Below, one piece after another: positions 35,077 through 47,371 of a stretch of 64,000 bases of DNA. Both the position numbers and the translations under genes were made by a program. The notes under the pieces are model-generated. The model was not told the origin of the DNA, made no database searches, and worked only from the letters and a program-made list of their open reading frames with translations. Numbering within the stretch: the stretch's first letter is position 1; the number at the start of each line of letters is the position of its first letter. This DNA comes from Umbilicaria muhlenbergii (lineage: Eukaryota > Ascomycota > Lecanoromycetes > Umbilicariales > Umbilicariaceae): NCBI GenBank assembly GCA_000611775.1, contig KK106983.1, positions 1,849,677 through 1,913,676 on the forward strand, given 5' to 3'.

Positions 35077-36096
35077 TCAGTCTTTGCTATTCACCTGGTG
35101 ATTTTCTTTGCAATTTGCACACTTTATTATTGTGTGACCGCATATTTCTTGTCCCTTTTTGCAAATAAAGCATGTGTGCTTCCTGATATAATGATTTTCA
35201 GTGCATATTTGGCATTTGGCTTCATGCATGCATTTATGCTGTGTGTGGCTGAATCCTTGACATTTGATGCATTGTTTATACAGTTTGCAGTCTGTGTATT
35301 CTGTGGTATGTAGTGAGTTTTCAGTCATAATTAACTTAATTCTCAAGGCTTTTTCAGCCTCTTGACTGCTTGCAAAGGCAATGACTGCAGATGAGTGCTT
35401 TTTGAATTTTCTACTCTCTGTTATAAACATTCAGCTTGATTTACACATCAATTTTAAACCTTTATTAAAGATCTTCACTTCATCTTTTAGCAATTGCATT
35501 CCCTCTGCCTTGTCAAAAATCTCTGTAGATACTTCATGTAAAATTATCTTATATCATTTCTGATCTTTTTGCACATGAACTAGATTCAGGTTTAATTCTG
35601 GCTCTCAGATATTTTTATGTTGCAATAGCTCTTCTGCACTGCTCTCTTTTATCACAGTGAGGATTATGTTATTTTGTGATCTAGAAATAGTAGCTGTTGC
35701 TATGAGCACCTTTGCAATTTTTGCATTTTTCAATGCATTGTTGATTTTATCTTGAACTTGCATTAGGTTGAAATTTGTCACTGCAATTGATGTTTTTAAT
35801 ATTAGCAGTAGCCTGTGTTCTTATTGTGTGATCTGCTTAGTTTCTTTGATTAATGCAGATTTTTGCGCCTTTGTAATCACCTCTGTTCATGATTTATTGC
35901 TGTTTTGAGTCAACATTTGCACAAATGTTGATTTTGAGCTTTGGTGTTTTTGAGCATTTTCAGCATTTTCAGTCATACTCACTGAAAAGTTACCTGATTG
36001 AGCTGAATTTTTCATCATAGATTCAGGCCCTTGTTTTGCATTAATACTGAGAATTTCAGCCTTATCTGATGTGATTTGACTGTTTTTCATTTCCAT
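35077..36096 (-). pseudogene. LINE 1 ORF1, zinc-knuckle nucleic-acid-binding protein
   Basis: Starts at ATG 36094-36096 (MEMKNSQITS). It includes a Tad-like KSWTEVITKAQK segment and a QKDQKWYKIILHEV segment with TGA at Trp. Three C-terminal zinc knuckles follow: CIKCQGFSHTQHKC, CQICTENHYIRKHTC and CANCKENH. A 2-bp loss after NSKD (compare LINE 2, NSKDCEYY) shifts the frame near the end. A few TAA/TAG interrupt the middle. Confidence 0.75.
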
Positions 36097-36192
36097 GTGC
36101 TGTTTTTAATTGTTTTGCGCAATTGCTGCATTTGTAACTTTTTGCATTTTTCTCATGTTTTCTGCAGCTGTTTTTACACTTGCATTCACACT

Positions 36193-36345
36193 TAGACTGT
36201 CATTTGAGTCAGGTCAGGTCAGGTTGATGATTAAGAATTTAACTCACAAGTTCAGCTCCTTCACAGATCTGATATTCAGTGATCAATCAGGTCAACTCTG
36301 AGGTACTCATGTGAACACTGAACTAATCATATACAGTTAAAATTG
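36193..36345 (-). mobile_element. remnant of TAGGCTGTCA-ended element in LINE 1
   Basis: Begins TAGACTGTCATTTGAGTCAG and matches the right end of the 46116-46806 element in inverse orientation, with C-to-T and G-to-A changes throughout. It keeps the GAGGTACTCA segment at 36300. Confidence 0.7.
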
Positions 36346-36553
36346 CTTAGTCATCATAACAGTAGTAAGTTTAATATAAGTAATAACATCACTTTTCTTC
36401 TCATGTTATCACAGCTTTGCATTGTGTTGTTATAAAAGACAGGTATTATGATAATTGAATACTTTTACATATTTTTAATTGAATTATTAATCCGCAAAGA
36501 CTGATATTATACATTGTGAGCACTGTGCAAACATGAAGAAAAACATGATATGC

Positions 36554-36786
36554 ACTTATTATAAGTTTTACTGTTATTATAACACTGTGTGTGTACTTGT
36601 TTAAACAATTGTTTTAATAACTGTTTTTTTATCACAAAATTTTGATGTTCCGCTCAAGATTTAAGGTTGAGCTCAAAGCACTCAGCGGGTGCTAAGAGCG
36701 GCTGTTAACTGAGACATGAGATCAGAAGCTCAGAGCGCTCAAAGTGTTAAAAACTAACTCAAAGTTAACTTGCTAAATTGCTGATG
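36554..36786 (-). mobile_element. FB fragment, B end only
   Basis: Carries the family arm from CTTATTATAAGTTTTACTG to the B terminus (CTTGCTAAATTGCTGATG). The other half is missing; it abuts the LINE leader. Confidence 0.85.
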
Positions 36787-37611
36787 AAGATTTAAAGTTC
36801 AATTTTGACTTTTCAAAGTTGTTCAAAAGGTGAATATATGTTAATTGCATGCAGATCTTCACTCCTCTCACTGCTGTTTTCTTATTATTAATGTCATCAC
36901 TTTTTCTTTAACTGCTGTTATTACTGTCTCTGCTACCTCATAATCCTCCCTAATCAGAATTCTGAGGCAGCCTCAGGCAATGAAGTGTTATTTTACTTAA
37001 CAGCATGTAAATTCACCTTCTGAATTAAAGCAGTGAGGGTAGAAAAGAATTGATCAGTTGATGAAAAAAACAGCTGTATGAGAGGTTAATTAATAACAGT
37101 TTTAAGAGATGACTTGTTGAGGTTTTCTTCATTCAACTCTTCATTGAAATTTGATATTTAAATGTTCACAAAGTTCTTCATGACGTCATAAAATTCTGCT
37201 ACAGAACTTGAAAGAGAATCAGAAAATTTCATCATGATTAAAGAAAACAGGCTTTATTCATGAAGCTTATAAAGCAGTGACATGATTTACTACATGTATT
37301 TATACTCAATCAGGTTAGTAGGATCTATGTGAAAGTTTAAAAATTTATATGAAAAATGAAGAAGTTTATTCAAAAGTGCTCCTTATTGATAATTACAGAT
37401 TGAAATCACTTTCAGATATGTAATTTAAGTTTAATGCAATGCTCAGATATTTCTGCTGTGTACATCTGAGAAATACTTGTTTTTTATTTAATAATTAAAA
37501 ACATAAACAAACTTCTCACATGTTGAGAACTTATCTTTTTACACTTATTTTTTATCACTGTTTTACTGTCTTTTTTATTATTTTTTCTGCTGTTTTTGTT
37601 GCTGTTTCTTC
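36787..37611. other. anonymous AT-rich DNA
   Basis: No gene or known repeat seen. Confidence 0.4.
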
Positions 37612-37745
37612 TAGGCTGTCACCGTGGGTCAGGGTGACACTGAGTCAAGCTGAGTCAAGTCAAGTTAAGTGACAGTGTCTCAATGATTTTAAACTCATCT
37701 TAACATGTCAAGTCAAAATGAGTAATAAAGTAAAACACTGAAGGT
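37612..37745 (+). mobile_element. mutated left end of TAGGCTGTCA-ended element
   Basis: Starts TAGGCTGTCACCGTGGG and aligns with 46116-46250. The GTCGGG units of the intact copy read GTCAAG or CTGAGT here, which shows directly how this genome's C-to-T process altered the repeat. Confidence 0.8.
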
Positions 37746-38640
37746 CCTGCAGGACCTGTCAAGCCTTTATAACATGATGCATTTTATTCACACAAGAGTT
37801 AAAACTTTACTTTTGCGCATTAATGTTATCACTTATGCAGATCAGAGTGATCTCAATTTAAGTTTCATGTTCTTATTACTACACTAATATTCTATCCTAC
37901 AGAAATAATTTAAGCATTATCATTTAATATTACTTCTTCAGTCATCATGCTGTCTTGAAGCAGGTATGACCCTTGAATCCTGCATTTTAATAATATACAG
38001 CACAAGATTTTCACCTGAATCAAGAAGCAAGAGACATTTTGTTAAAATTATATTCTTACTCTGAATAGTGATCTGCTTTTCATGAATGATGAGCAAATTG
38101 ATATCTGCATGAGGGCATTAACTTTAACATTACTTTGTATTTCAGACAACTTACTCTTAAAAAATGAAATCAACAACATCTTTGTTGACTTCTGCAACAT
38201 CAACAGAGCAGTCTTTTGTTAATATATTTTCTTAACATTAATGTTCTGCATGCCTGGCAGATTGATCATGATTTCATGTATTAAATATTGAAATACAGCT
38301 TTCAGAATAAGCAGCTCTTTTATAAGCTGATAATGTTTAATTTCATGAAGGGCTCTCACTGCAAAAGGGCATTAACTTCTGACATTATTAATTAATATGA
38401 GAAACTTACTTCTTGACTTGATCTTTCACAAAATCTCTGACTGCTCTGAGTGAGCAAGTCCTTTTCCTCAAGGTGCAGATTATGCAATTAATCATCATTA
38501 TGTTAAATCTTTTTGATGCTTCTCTGCAGCTTTATTCTTTGATGATTTATAAATCTTCACTGACTTTCTGACTTGATGAAGCTCATCTTTGAAAGGAGGA
38601 GAAACAGCTGACAGATGTTTAATTTCATTTTTAATATGCA
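37746..38640. other. anonymous AT-rich DNA
   Basis: No gene, RNA or repeat recognised. Confidence 0.4.
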
Positions 38641-38659
38641 TCATACTTCAATTACCTAG

Positions 38660-38985
38660 TAGACATTAATTTTCAACATTATTATGAGTGTTGACTTGTC
38701 TAACTATACTTGTGAAAAGTGATGAAGGTGTATGATTAACTAGAAGAGACAAGAGGTGCATTAAAAAGATATGTTGAATGTGATGAAAAGTGATGATTGT
38801 GACAGAGTGAGTTGAAGGTGACTGAGTGTGTTGAAGATGATGAAATGTGTTGAAGATGATAAGTTCTGAAGATGACAAAATGTGTTGAAGATGATGAGTT
38901 TACTGAAGATGATGAGGTGCATTAAAGTTGAGAAGATATGTTAAAGATGAAGAAGCATATCAAAAAGGTGTGTAAGATCTGAAGA
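38660..38985. repeat. imperfect GATGATG-rich tandem repeat
   Basis: Degenerate units of roughly 20-35 bp built on TGTTGAAGATGATGA, with strong purine bias on the plus strand. The short open frame on the minus strand reflects the repeat. Confidence 0.6.
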
Positions 38986-39300
38986 TAATAAAATATCAGT
39001 TGTCAAGAATGAATGCAGACATTATTTATGAACATTATTTAATTGACAGGTATTTAAGTGAAGGACAACATGAAAAATGTATATTAAAAATAATAAGAAA
39101 AGTACACAAAGCTTAAAGATTTAAAGAGAAGCAAACCTTTGTCAGCATGAATAAATACTGCAGATGTTATCTAGAAGCATTATTTAATTAAAACTTTAAT
39201 AATGAAGTATAGAAGAGGAATGCTAAAGTGCATGAAAAAAAAAACATGATCAACTGCAGATTTCACATCTGTAGTTAAATTATCAGATCAACATAACACT

Positions 39301-39400
39301 TTCAGCATATTCACTGTAGAGGCAGGATGTTGTGACATTAATATTTAATTTTCAGCATATTCACTGCAGAGGCAGGATGCTGTGATATTAATACAGATTT
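39301..39400. repeat. 50-bp tandem duplication
   Basis: Two copies beginning TTCAGCATATTCACTG, differing at G/A and C/T positions. The rest of 38986-40090 has no gene I can recognise. Confidence 0.7.
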
Positions 39401-40094
39401 TCAGAAACATGATTAAAATACATAAATATAAACATTCCTTGCGCAACTCACCTCTGCTCATGTTATCATCATTTGATTTACACTTCACCTCATCATTTAA
39501 GTAATGTTGTAAGTTAATATCAACATCAGATCCTGTCTAGCAGCGCTTTTAATCACATAAGCCTTAATATTGAAATTCACAAGTTAAAGAACAACTTATC
39601 AGCTGCATATATTAATCTTCTTCAACATTCATCCTTCTTCATCATTTAACAACATGTCTCATTTCTTCAGGTACTGCTCACATGTCAATGATAATAACAA
39701 TTATTAACACTTACTGTTTAACTCACATCATTTCTTCATCAGTACACTTGATCACCTGCTCTTTCACTCTTTTATGTCAGAAGCAAGATAATGATCAAAG
39801 ATAATGCTCACATCATAAAAGACAAATCATTAATTTATGTAATAATGATGCAATCAAATTCTTCTCTCACTTCATCATGATTAATCTACCTATCACGCCT
39901 CAGTGAGCAGATTGATGTAAGATAAATGTTATGTTAATCATTTTGCAAAAGCATCTCAGTGAATATAGTCAGCATGAAAGCATGATCAGAAAGCAGCAAA
40001 AGTGTTATAATGAAATTGACAATCAAACTATAATTGCATGTGCTAGAAACACAGATGAGCAGGTTAAGTTGAAATATCATTAAAAAATATAAAA

Positions 40095-41023
40095 GATAAC
40101 ATCAGGTTGAAATGAAATGAGTCATGATGAACATCAAGTCTTGTTGAAGAATGCCTGAGAAGTTGAGTTTGTGAAACATTTTAAGAAGAAGTTGTCAGGT
40201 AAGGTTGATAAGTAATGCTCATTTTGTAAGTTATTTACACTTATAATGAAATGACTTAAACAAAATCTCATGAATATCTGAAATGAGATTATCTTTAAGC
40301 ATGAAAATGTGAAAAATGAGTTTCTTCAAGCCTTGCTGTGAAAGAATAACAAAATTCAGTGAAACTTAACATGCATCAATGAGAGGAATGATGATGATGA
40401 AGACATTAATATTGATGATGAAGAGAATGAAGATGATGATGAAGATGATGATGATGCTGATGTTGATGATGAAGAGAAGAAGATAAGCAGATATGAGCAT
40501 TATTTATTAACATTATCTACTGATCAATGAGTATAAATGTCAGAGGAGATTAAAGAGGTAATTTTTAAGCATAATATTTTAATTATGCAGCATCTTGAAT
40601 GACTGATATATCATGCTGATTATGAGTTGTTGAAGCAAGCTGACTCTGAGGTAATGCTTGAAGATAATGCTGATGAGCTTGATTTTAACATGAATACAGA
40701 ATCTGAAAAAGAAGTTTATAAACTTCTGAAAAAATCTTCATTTTCCTGCATACATTACACATGACATTAATGAGTTGAAGGATGATCTGAAGGCTAAGAA
40801 CAATGCTTATGCAGTTGAAGAATCAGTGAAGAAGAAAGTGCTGATTGAGAAGAAAATTATCAAGATGTTAAAGAATGATTCAATAACAGATCATGAACTT
40901 TTCATGAAGAACTTATTAACATATAATGAGGAGGACTTTGTGATGAATGATATTAAAAAAAATGAGAGTTTAAAATTAAAGTATGAGGAGACATCTGCAT
41001 CAGAAGAAGAAGTTGAAGCTTAA
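40095..41023 (+). pseudogene. acidic protein relic of unknown function
   Basis: Plus-strand reading is coherent when TGA is sense. It runs from about NAWEVEFVKHFKKKLSG (40155-40200) through a Cys pair (CSFC) to a long Asp/Glu tract (40385-40475). Then follow YEHYLLTLSTDQW, MQHLEWLIYHADYELL, a one-base frameshift near 40732, and a Lys/Glu-rich helix ending EEEVEA with TAA at 41021-41023. Two TAA interrupt the first half. The last open part has no ATG of its own. Whether it belonged to the hAT element to the right or to the host cannot be told. Confidence 0.45.
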
Positions 41024-42540
41024 TCTTTTTTTATTAACTGCACATTTATATAATAGATTCAGATGTTATCTACTGACATTATCATTTGCTCACTTTCATT
41101 AATGTATAATATCATGCTTTAACATGAAAATTAAAGTCATGAGTTTATAATGAGAGGGCATGTTTCTTCTAGCATATGATTATTTTTATTAAAGTGAGTA
41201 ACATGTTGAAATCTTAAATTTCATTTAATCACAGCTGTTTCACAACTTCTTTCATTTTCATGATTTTTAGCATCTTTTTAATTACTTGATTTTATAAGCT
41301 GAAGATGAATGAGCTTAATATCCTTTAACAGATCATCATAAGTCACTGCAAGATTATTTATAAGATGATCATCATCTTTGTTGCATAAACAGGCTTTTTC
41401 ATGCATTATAAATGTGATCAAATATTAATATTGCAGGGTTACACATAACATGATGATTATCTTTGATGAGCAAAGGAGTGTTTTGATGCAAAGTATACAT
41501 AATCTGATATCTGTTCAATTACACTGCAGGATTACACATGCCTCATACATGTGTTTTAATCATTATTTTTCAGCATTATCTTTCAAGAGTAAAGAGGGTT
41601 TTCTGTGTAACATATTTATTCAACATCTCTTTTGATATGCATATAAGTGTAATTATTCTCTACACAACAATATCTTCTTTCTCAAATCATTCATCACTGC
41701 AATTTCTGCATACACTTCTATCAATATGTCTTAATATGATAGTGACTTTTCTCTCTCAGAAGCAGAAGAAATTCTCATCTCTTTTTCATAATCACAAACC
41801 TCTCAGGAATCTGAGGATGCTTAAATTTTACTTCATGCTCTTCAAAATTTATCATCATTTATTACACTTCAATGCAACACTCTCAAGACACATGTTTTCT
41901 GAAAAAGTGACAAGTGATATGTGAAACTTTTTCATGAGTGATGAAAGTCAACCCTACATGATCTTCACACTCATGACAAACTGAAAGGCAATTTTAAATG
42001 AAGATTCATTACTCAGTCCTTTAATTACTGAAACCTGTTTGAGCAGGTCACAGTTATGCAAAGTGAAAAGTTAAACTTATAATGCAAGCTTTATCAAGCT
42101 GTTATCAGTCACCTGAATATGAAGAACACTGATTTCAGCATTATGAAGAAACATTTGCATTCAAACTGCTGCAAGATATCACTTAAGTGAAAGCATTCAC
42201 AATTTACACTGAATGAACTGTTGCAGTCAATAGTAAGTTTATTTCTTTTTATGTATTACCTTTCTTATCAGTACTAATGCTGAAAGTTAATGCTTTTATG
42301 ATATTTCTTAAAAATGAACAGTATGCAACCTTGACATTCTGATATACATGAAGAAGACCTTTGAACAGCAAATCATTAATGCACTCATATTTATGAACAC
42401 CTTCTTTTAATTCATTGAGAACAAGCAGCTTCATATCACTCTTATGATGCTTCAAGATGACATTCAGATACCTTGTCACAATAAAATTTAAAATCTTGTC
42501 ACAGATTAATATCAAAAAGTGATGCTCACTGTACAAGAGA
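41024..42540. other. AT-rich DNA, possible hAT 5' part
   Basis: Frames of 95-128 codons exist on both strands but none resembles a protein I know. It may hold the degraded N-terminal half of the hAT transposase. Confidence 0.35.
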
Positions 42541-43168
42541 GTCTTGCTCAGATAAACAGTAAAGTGTTATTAACTTTAAATTATTAATCTCATAATCACT
42601 TATCCTTCTTGGCAGTTACTGCTTATTACATTGATAATAACTGAAACTACAATGAGGCCTTATTGAGATTTAAGCATGTAAATGAGTCACATATTGAAGT
42701 CATTCTGACAGGTCACATTCTTAATGTTTTAAAGATCTTTAAAATCAAGAATAAGCTCTTCATTATCATTACAGATAACATCTTTAATAACATCATTATG
42801 TGCACACATCTGAAGTCAGTCTTAAGTGATGATCATGATATTCAATGAGACAATGCTGAAGCAATAATATCATGCATGACACATGTTCTAGCTCTTGCTG
42901 TCAAGGCTTTACTGAAGTCACTTAATGTGAACATCAGAAATGATCATCATGTGAAGATATGAAATGCAGACAAGTTGACAAAGATTCAAGAGAAGATATC
43001 TTTGATTAACATCATGCAAAAGACAAGTGAAATGATAATGCTCATTGATAATGCCTGAATGTTAACAACATGTGACAGATTCAGTAGCTCTCAATTGTAA
43101 TCAACTCTTCCTCACAGAGATTTAAATGATTTGCAGATATTCAACAGCAAGTTTATGCAGACAACTTA
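42541..43168 (+). pseudogene. hAT transposase fragment
   Basis: Plus-strand translation matches the core of fungal hAT transposases: NYWSHNHLSFLAVTAYYID, then NWNYNEALLRF, IIITDNIFNN (the TDNASNN-type motif with the catalytic-region Asp) and MTHVLALAVKALLKSL. TGA stands at YW, NW, IW and AW positions. The frame is open apart from TGA to ~43075, then decays and is truncated by LINE 2. Confidence 0.7.
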
Positions 43169-43169
43169 A

Positions 43170-46115
43170 ATTATTTGTTTCTGCTCATAAGAAGGCTGTT
43201 TCAGCTGCAGATTATAATTTTAAGCAATTTTCTGCAGCTGATTTTTCAGTAATATATAGTGCCACATCATCTATATAGCTAGGTTTTTCCATATCTGTGA
43301 ATTTAGCCTTGATTTTTGGGAATAAATGCCTTATATATATCAAAAACAGTATTGAGGATATTGATGATCCTTGTGAAATTCCTGTTTTGATTTTTTGCAT
43401 TTCTTGTCTTTCATCATCAAAGGCTAATCCTGATTTTCTATTTTCTAGAAAGGATTTTGTTCATGATTGTATTTGTACTGATAACTTCAATTTCTTCATA
43501 ATTGAGAGTAATTGCAGTAGTGATATGTGATCAAAAGCTCCCTTGACGTCTAGTAGCAAACATGATAGAACATTTCCTTTGTTTTGAGCTGATTCTATAT
43601 CATGTGTTAAGGTTAATACTGCATTAATTACTGATCTTTGTTTTCTTCCTTTAGTTTAATCTTGATCTAATAAGTCTGTGACTTGACTTAAATATGATAA
43701 TCTAGTTGACATGATTTTCTCTGCCACTTTGCTTAAACAGTTTAATAATGTAATTATTCTGTAAGCTTTTGGTTTTGAATAATCTGGCTTTCTCAGCTTT
43801 TTTAGAATAACACTCATGCCTTGACATCAACATTCCAGGTGAAAGCCTGCTTGAATTGATTATTTATAGATTGTAAACATTAATTCTGATATTGCCTGAT
43901 ATGCTTTTTGAATAATAATAAAGGAAATATCATCTGATCTAGGTGCTTTCTTTGCGGAGGATGTAAATATAGCTTGTTTGACTTCATTTTCTGTTAAGTC
44001 TGATCAATTTACATGTATTGTGTCTTGATTATCCTCAATTTCAGCTGTAAGAGGTTCTGAATACATTGCTGTAATGAATGCTTGACATTTGTCTTGAAAA
44101 TCCTGACATAATCTATCGTTTTGATCTTGTATTGATGGTATTTTCTTCATAAGTTGTGGCTTTGTGTATTTATATGCTTGAAATACATCTTTTCCACTTG
44201 CTTCTGTAAGAAATGTTGTTCAGAATTTTTGTTTTGCATTTTTAATAACTTGAAAGTACTCAGATCTGCTTGTTGTGAATTTAATTCACTGTCTTTTAGA
44301 TTAATCATGCTTGTTGTAGTGTCTTCTTGCTGTTGACATTTCTTTTCTAAGCCTGGTGAGGTTTTCCGTTCATCATACTTTAGATTTGTTGCATGATTTT
44401 CATTTAGGAATATTGTCTTCTGCAGTTTATGCAATTAAATCTCTTAAGTTTTCAGCCATTTGTTCTAATGATTGATTTAAACTTATTGCTTTTGCATTTT
44501 GCTGTAATTCCTTTGTAAAGTTCTCTCAATCCGCTTTTTGTATATTGAACGGCGCGTTGAAAGAGCTTTCCACCAGTGTAAGATTTTCAGTAATTATGGA
44601 AAACTGAATAACCTCATGATCTGAACCAGTATACACTTCTTCATTAACTTGCCAATCAATTATTTCTGATATTAATTGATTTGTTGCAAATGTTAAGTCT
44701 AGAACTGATGAATATTATCTGTTTACAATATGTCTGATGAATGTCATGACGTCTGATATATTGATTAAATTGCAGTGGTTTGTTTGCAGTCATTGTAGTA
44801 AACTTTCTGCATTTTTTGCCTCTTTGATTGTAGAATTTCATCATGCATGATGTGCATTAAAGTCTACACAAACTAATGTTCTAGTTGTTGTACTTATTTG
44901 ACTTAATGCTCTTTTCATTGTTCATGTATTTAATTCAGGCTGAAGAGACCTTTTATTATATACATTCAACAGTAGAATTTCTTTTAAACCTGATGCAGAA
45001 ATAAACAGAGCTTGTAAATCTGCATCCTTTGATATATCTGATCTAGGCGTGCATTTTATTCCTTTGTTTTGCTTTTATAATAAATGTTAAAACTCATGGT
45101 CTGAGTTCTGACGTTGAGATAATGCTAGTAAATGCTGAGTGTGAAATAGTACTGTTATTTGGCTCAATTCATAGTTCTTGAATTAACACAATATTTATTT
45201 TCCCCACCGCAGCTTCTAAACATGATTGCATAGCATTTGTTGATATATTGCAGTTATGTTGAAAAATCTGTATTTTAAATAATTCCTGCAGGTCTGTGTT
45301 TAAATGTTGTGTGTCTGTACTACACATTATTCATTCATGATTAGAGAGTCTCTGTCTGCTGAATAGGGTTCAACTGCTCTGTAATATTCACAGTCTTTGC
45401 TATTCACCTGGTGATTTTCTTTGCAATTTGCACACTTTAATATTGTGTGACTGCATATTTCTTGTCCTTTTTTGCAAATAAAGCATGTGTGCTTCCTGGT
45501 ATAATGATTTTCAGCGCATATTTGGCATTTGGCTTCATGCGTGCACTTATGCTGTGTGTGGCCAAATCCTTGACATTTGATGCATTGCTCATATGGTTTG
45601 CAGTCTGTGTATTCCGCGGTATGTAGTGAATTATGCGTGCACTTATGCTGTGTGTGGCCAAATCCTTGACATTTGATGCATTGCTCATATGGTTTGCAGT
45701 CTGTGTATTCCGCGGTATGTAGTGAATTTTCAGCCATAATTAACTTAGTTCTCAAGGCTTTTTCAGCCTCTTGACTGCTTGAAAAGGCAATGACTGCAGA
45801 TAAATACATTTTAAATTTTCTACTCTCTGCTGTAGACATTCAACTTGGTTTGCACAACAATTTTAAACCTTTATTGAAGATCTCAATCTCATTTTTTAGC
45901 AATTGCATTCCCTCCGCATTGTCAAAAATCTCTGTGAATAATTCATGTAGAATTATCTTGTACCATTTCTGGTCTTTTTGAACGTGAACTAAGTTCAGGT
46001 TTAATTTCAGCTCTCAGATATTTCTATGTTGTAATAGCTCTTCTGCGCTGCTTTCTTCTACTGCAGTGAGGATTATGCTATTTTGTGACCTAGAAATAGT
46101 CACTGTTGCCACTAG
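43170..46115 (-). mobile_element. Tad-type LINE 2, truncated both sides
   Basis: Corresponds to ~32800-35710 of LINE 1: part of RT (YIDD intact at ~43268), endonuclease and ORF1 C-terminus. It lacks the 94-bp duplication. ORF1 here (45327-45839) ends with TAA after NSKDCEYYRAVEPYSADR and carries an extra zinc knuckle. The right side is cut by the element at 46116. Confidence 0.85.
45539..45730 (-). repeat. in-frame 96-bp duplication of a zinc knuckle
   Basis: Two near-identical 96-bp (32-codon) copies, so ORF1 has CIKCQGFGHTQHKC twice before CQICAENH. LINE 1 has one. The duplication preserves the frame. Confidence 0.9.
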
Positions 46116-46806
46116 TAGGCTGTCACCGCGGGTCAGGGTGACACTGAGTCGGGCCGGGTCGGGCCGGGTCGGGTGGCAGTGTCTCAGTGATTTTGGACCC
46201 ACCTTGGCGTGTCGGGTCGGGGCGGGTATTGAAGGCAGACACTGAGGGTAACTAGGACACTGAGAGCCGCAATAATTAGGGCTAAACCCTTCCATAATTT
46301 CAGATATTATAGAGCTCAATGCGCCCGTCAATTCTGTGTAAAAATCATCAAAAACGGATCGCTATGCAAAAATTATCAAAAACGGATCGCTGCGCATTAA
46401 GTTATGTGAGTTTGAAAGTTGACACTTTCGTGAAGTTGATTAATTGATGATATTCGCCACCCTGAACTTCAAACCCACACAACTCAATGCGCCGCGATCC
46501 GTTTTTGATAATTTTTGCATAGAATTGACGGGCGCATTGTGTTCTACAACTTACATGTGTTGCTTAAAAAAATCACTTACAATGTGATCTCTGATAAGCT
46601 CATTACCTTGTGGCCTCATCGACTTTTTGAAGTTCCTCGCTTAAAATTAAGCTTTTTTCTAGCCGCATTAAGTTAGTTCAGTGTCCATGTGAGTACCTCA
46701 GGGTCGACCCGGTTGGCCACTGGATACCGGGTCCGTGGAGGGGCCGGACCCGTGGGTCAGGTCTTTGATCATGAACTCAGCCTGACTCAACCCAAATGAC
46801 AGCCTA
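46116..46806 (+). mobile_element. TAGGCTGTCA-ended element, copy H1 (691 bp)
   Basis: Ten-base inverted ends TAGGCTGTCA/TGACAGCCTA, followed by GGGTCGGG-type repeats as in non-autonomous hAT elements. No ORF. CpG and GC are high, unlike its surroundings. No 8-bp target duplication is visible. It includes a nested hairpin at ~46313-46545. Confidence 0.8.
46313..46545. repeat. nested inverted repeat inside H1
   Basis: Arms of ~80 bp (outer CAATGCGCCCGTCAATT, inner to GTTTGAA) around a ~45-bp loop. H1 has a 32-bp internal duplication (ATCAAAAACGGATCG twice) in the left arm that H2 lacks. It looks like a MITE that inserted into the H ancestor. Confidence 0.8.
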
Positions 46807-47371
46807 TTCTCTCAATTCACTTTTTGTATATTGAACAGCGCGTTGAAAGAACTTTTCATCAGTGTAAAATTTTTAATAATTATGAAAAACTGAATAACTT
46901 CATGATCTGAATCAGTATACACTTCTTCATTAACTTGTCAATCACTTATTTCTGATATTAATTGATTTGTTGTAAATATTAAATTTAAAACTGATGAATA
47001 TTGTCTGTTTATAATATGTCTGATGAATGTCATAATGTCTGATATATTAACTAAATTACAGTGATTTATTTGCAGTCATTGTAGTAAATTTTCTGCATTT
47101 TTTGCCTCTGTGATTGTAGAATTTCATCATACATGATGTGTATTAAAGTCTTCACAAACTAATGTTTTAGTTGTTGCATTTATTTGACTTAATGCTCTTT
47201 TCATTGTTCATGTATTTAATTCAGGCTGAAGAGACCTTTCATTATATACATTCAACAGTAGAATTTCCTTAAAACCTGATGCAGAAATAAACAGCACTTG
47301 TAAATCTGCATCTTTTGATATATCTGATCTAGGCGTGCATTTTATTTCTTTGTTTGCTTTTGTAATAAATG
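46807..47371 (-). mobile_element. LINE 3 fragment (endonuclease region)
   Basis: Corresponds to ~34145-34770 of LINE 1, so it does not continue LINE 2 across H1. It is cut by H2 at 47372. Confidence 0.8.

Larger units (their letters stand above)
30866..36553 (-). mobile_element. Tad-type LINE 1, nearly full length
   Basis: Non-LTR element on the minus strand with 5' leader (~36400-36553), ORF1, ORF2 and an A-rich 3' end at ~30866-30876. A remnant of the TAGGCTGTCA-ended element (36193-36345) sits in its 5' region. An FB fragment abuts its 5' end. It serves as the reference for the other LINE copies in the window. Confidence 0.85.

Noticed and set aside
41538-41924. 128-residue plus-strand frame
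   Set aside because: Composition is what AT-rich DNA gives by chance (Phe/Ser/His/Leu-rich). No motif and no support from repeats.
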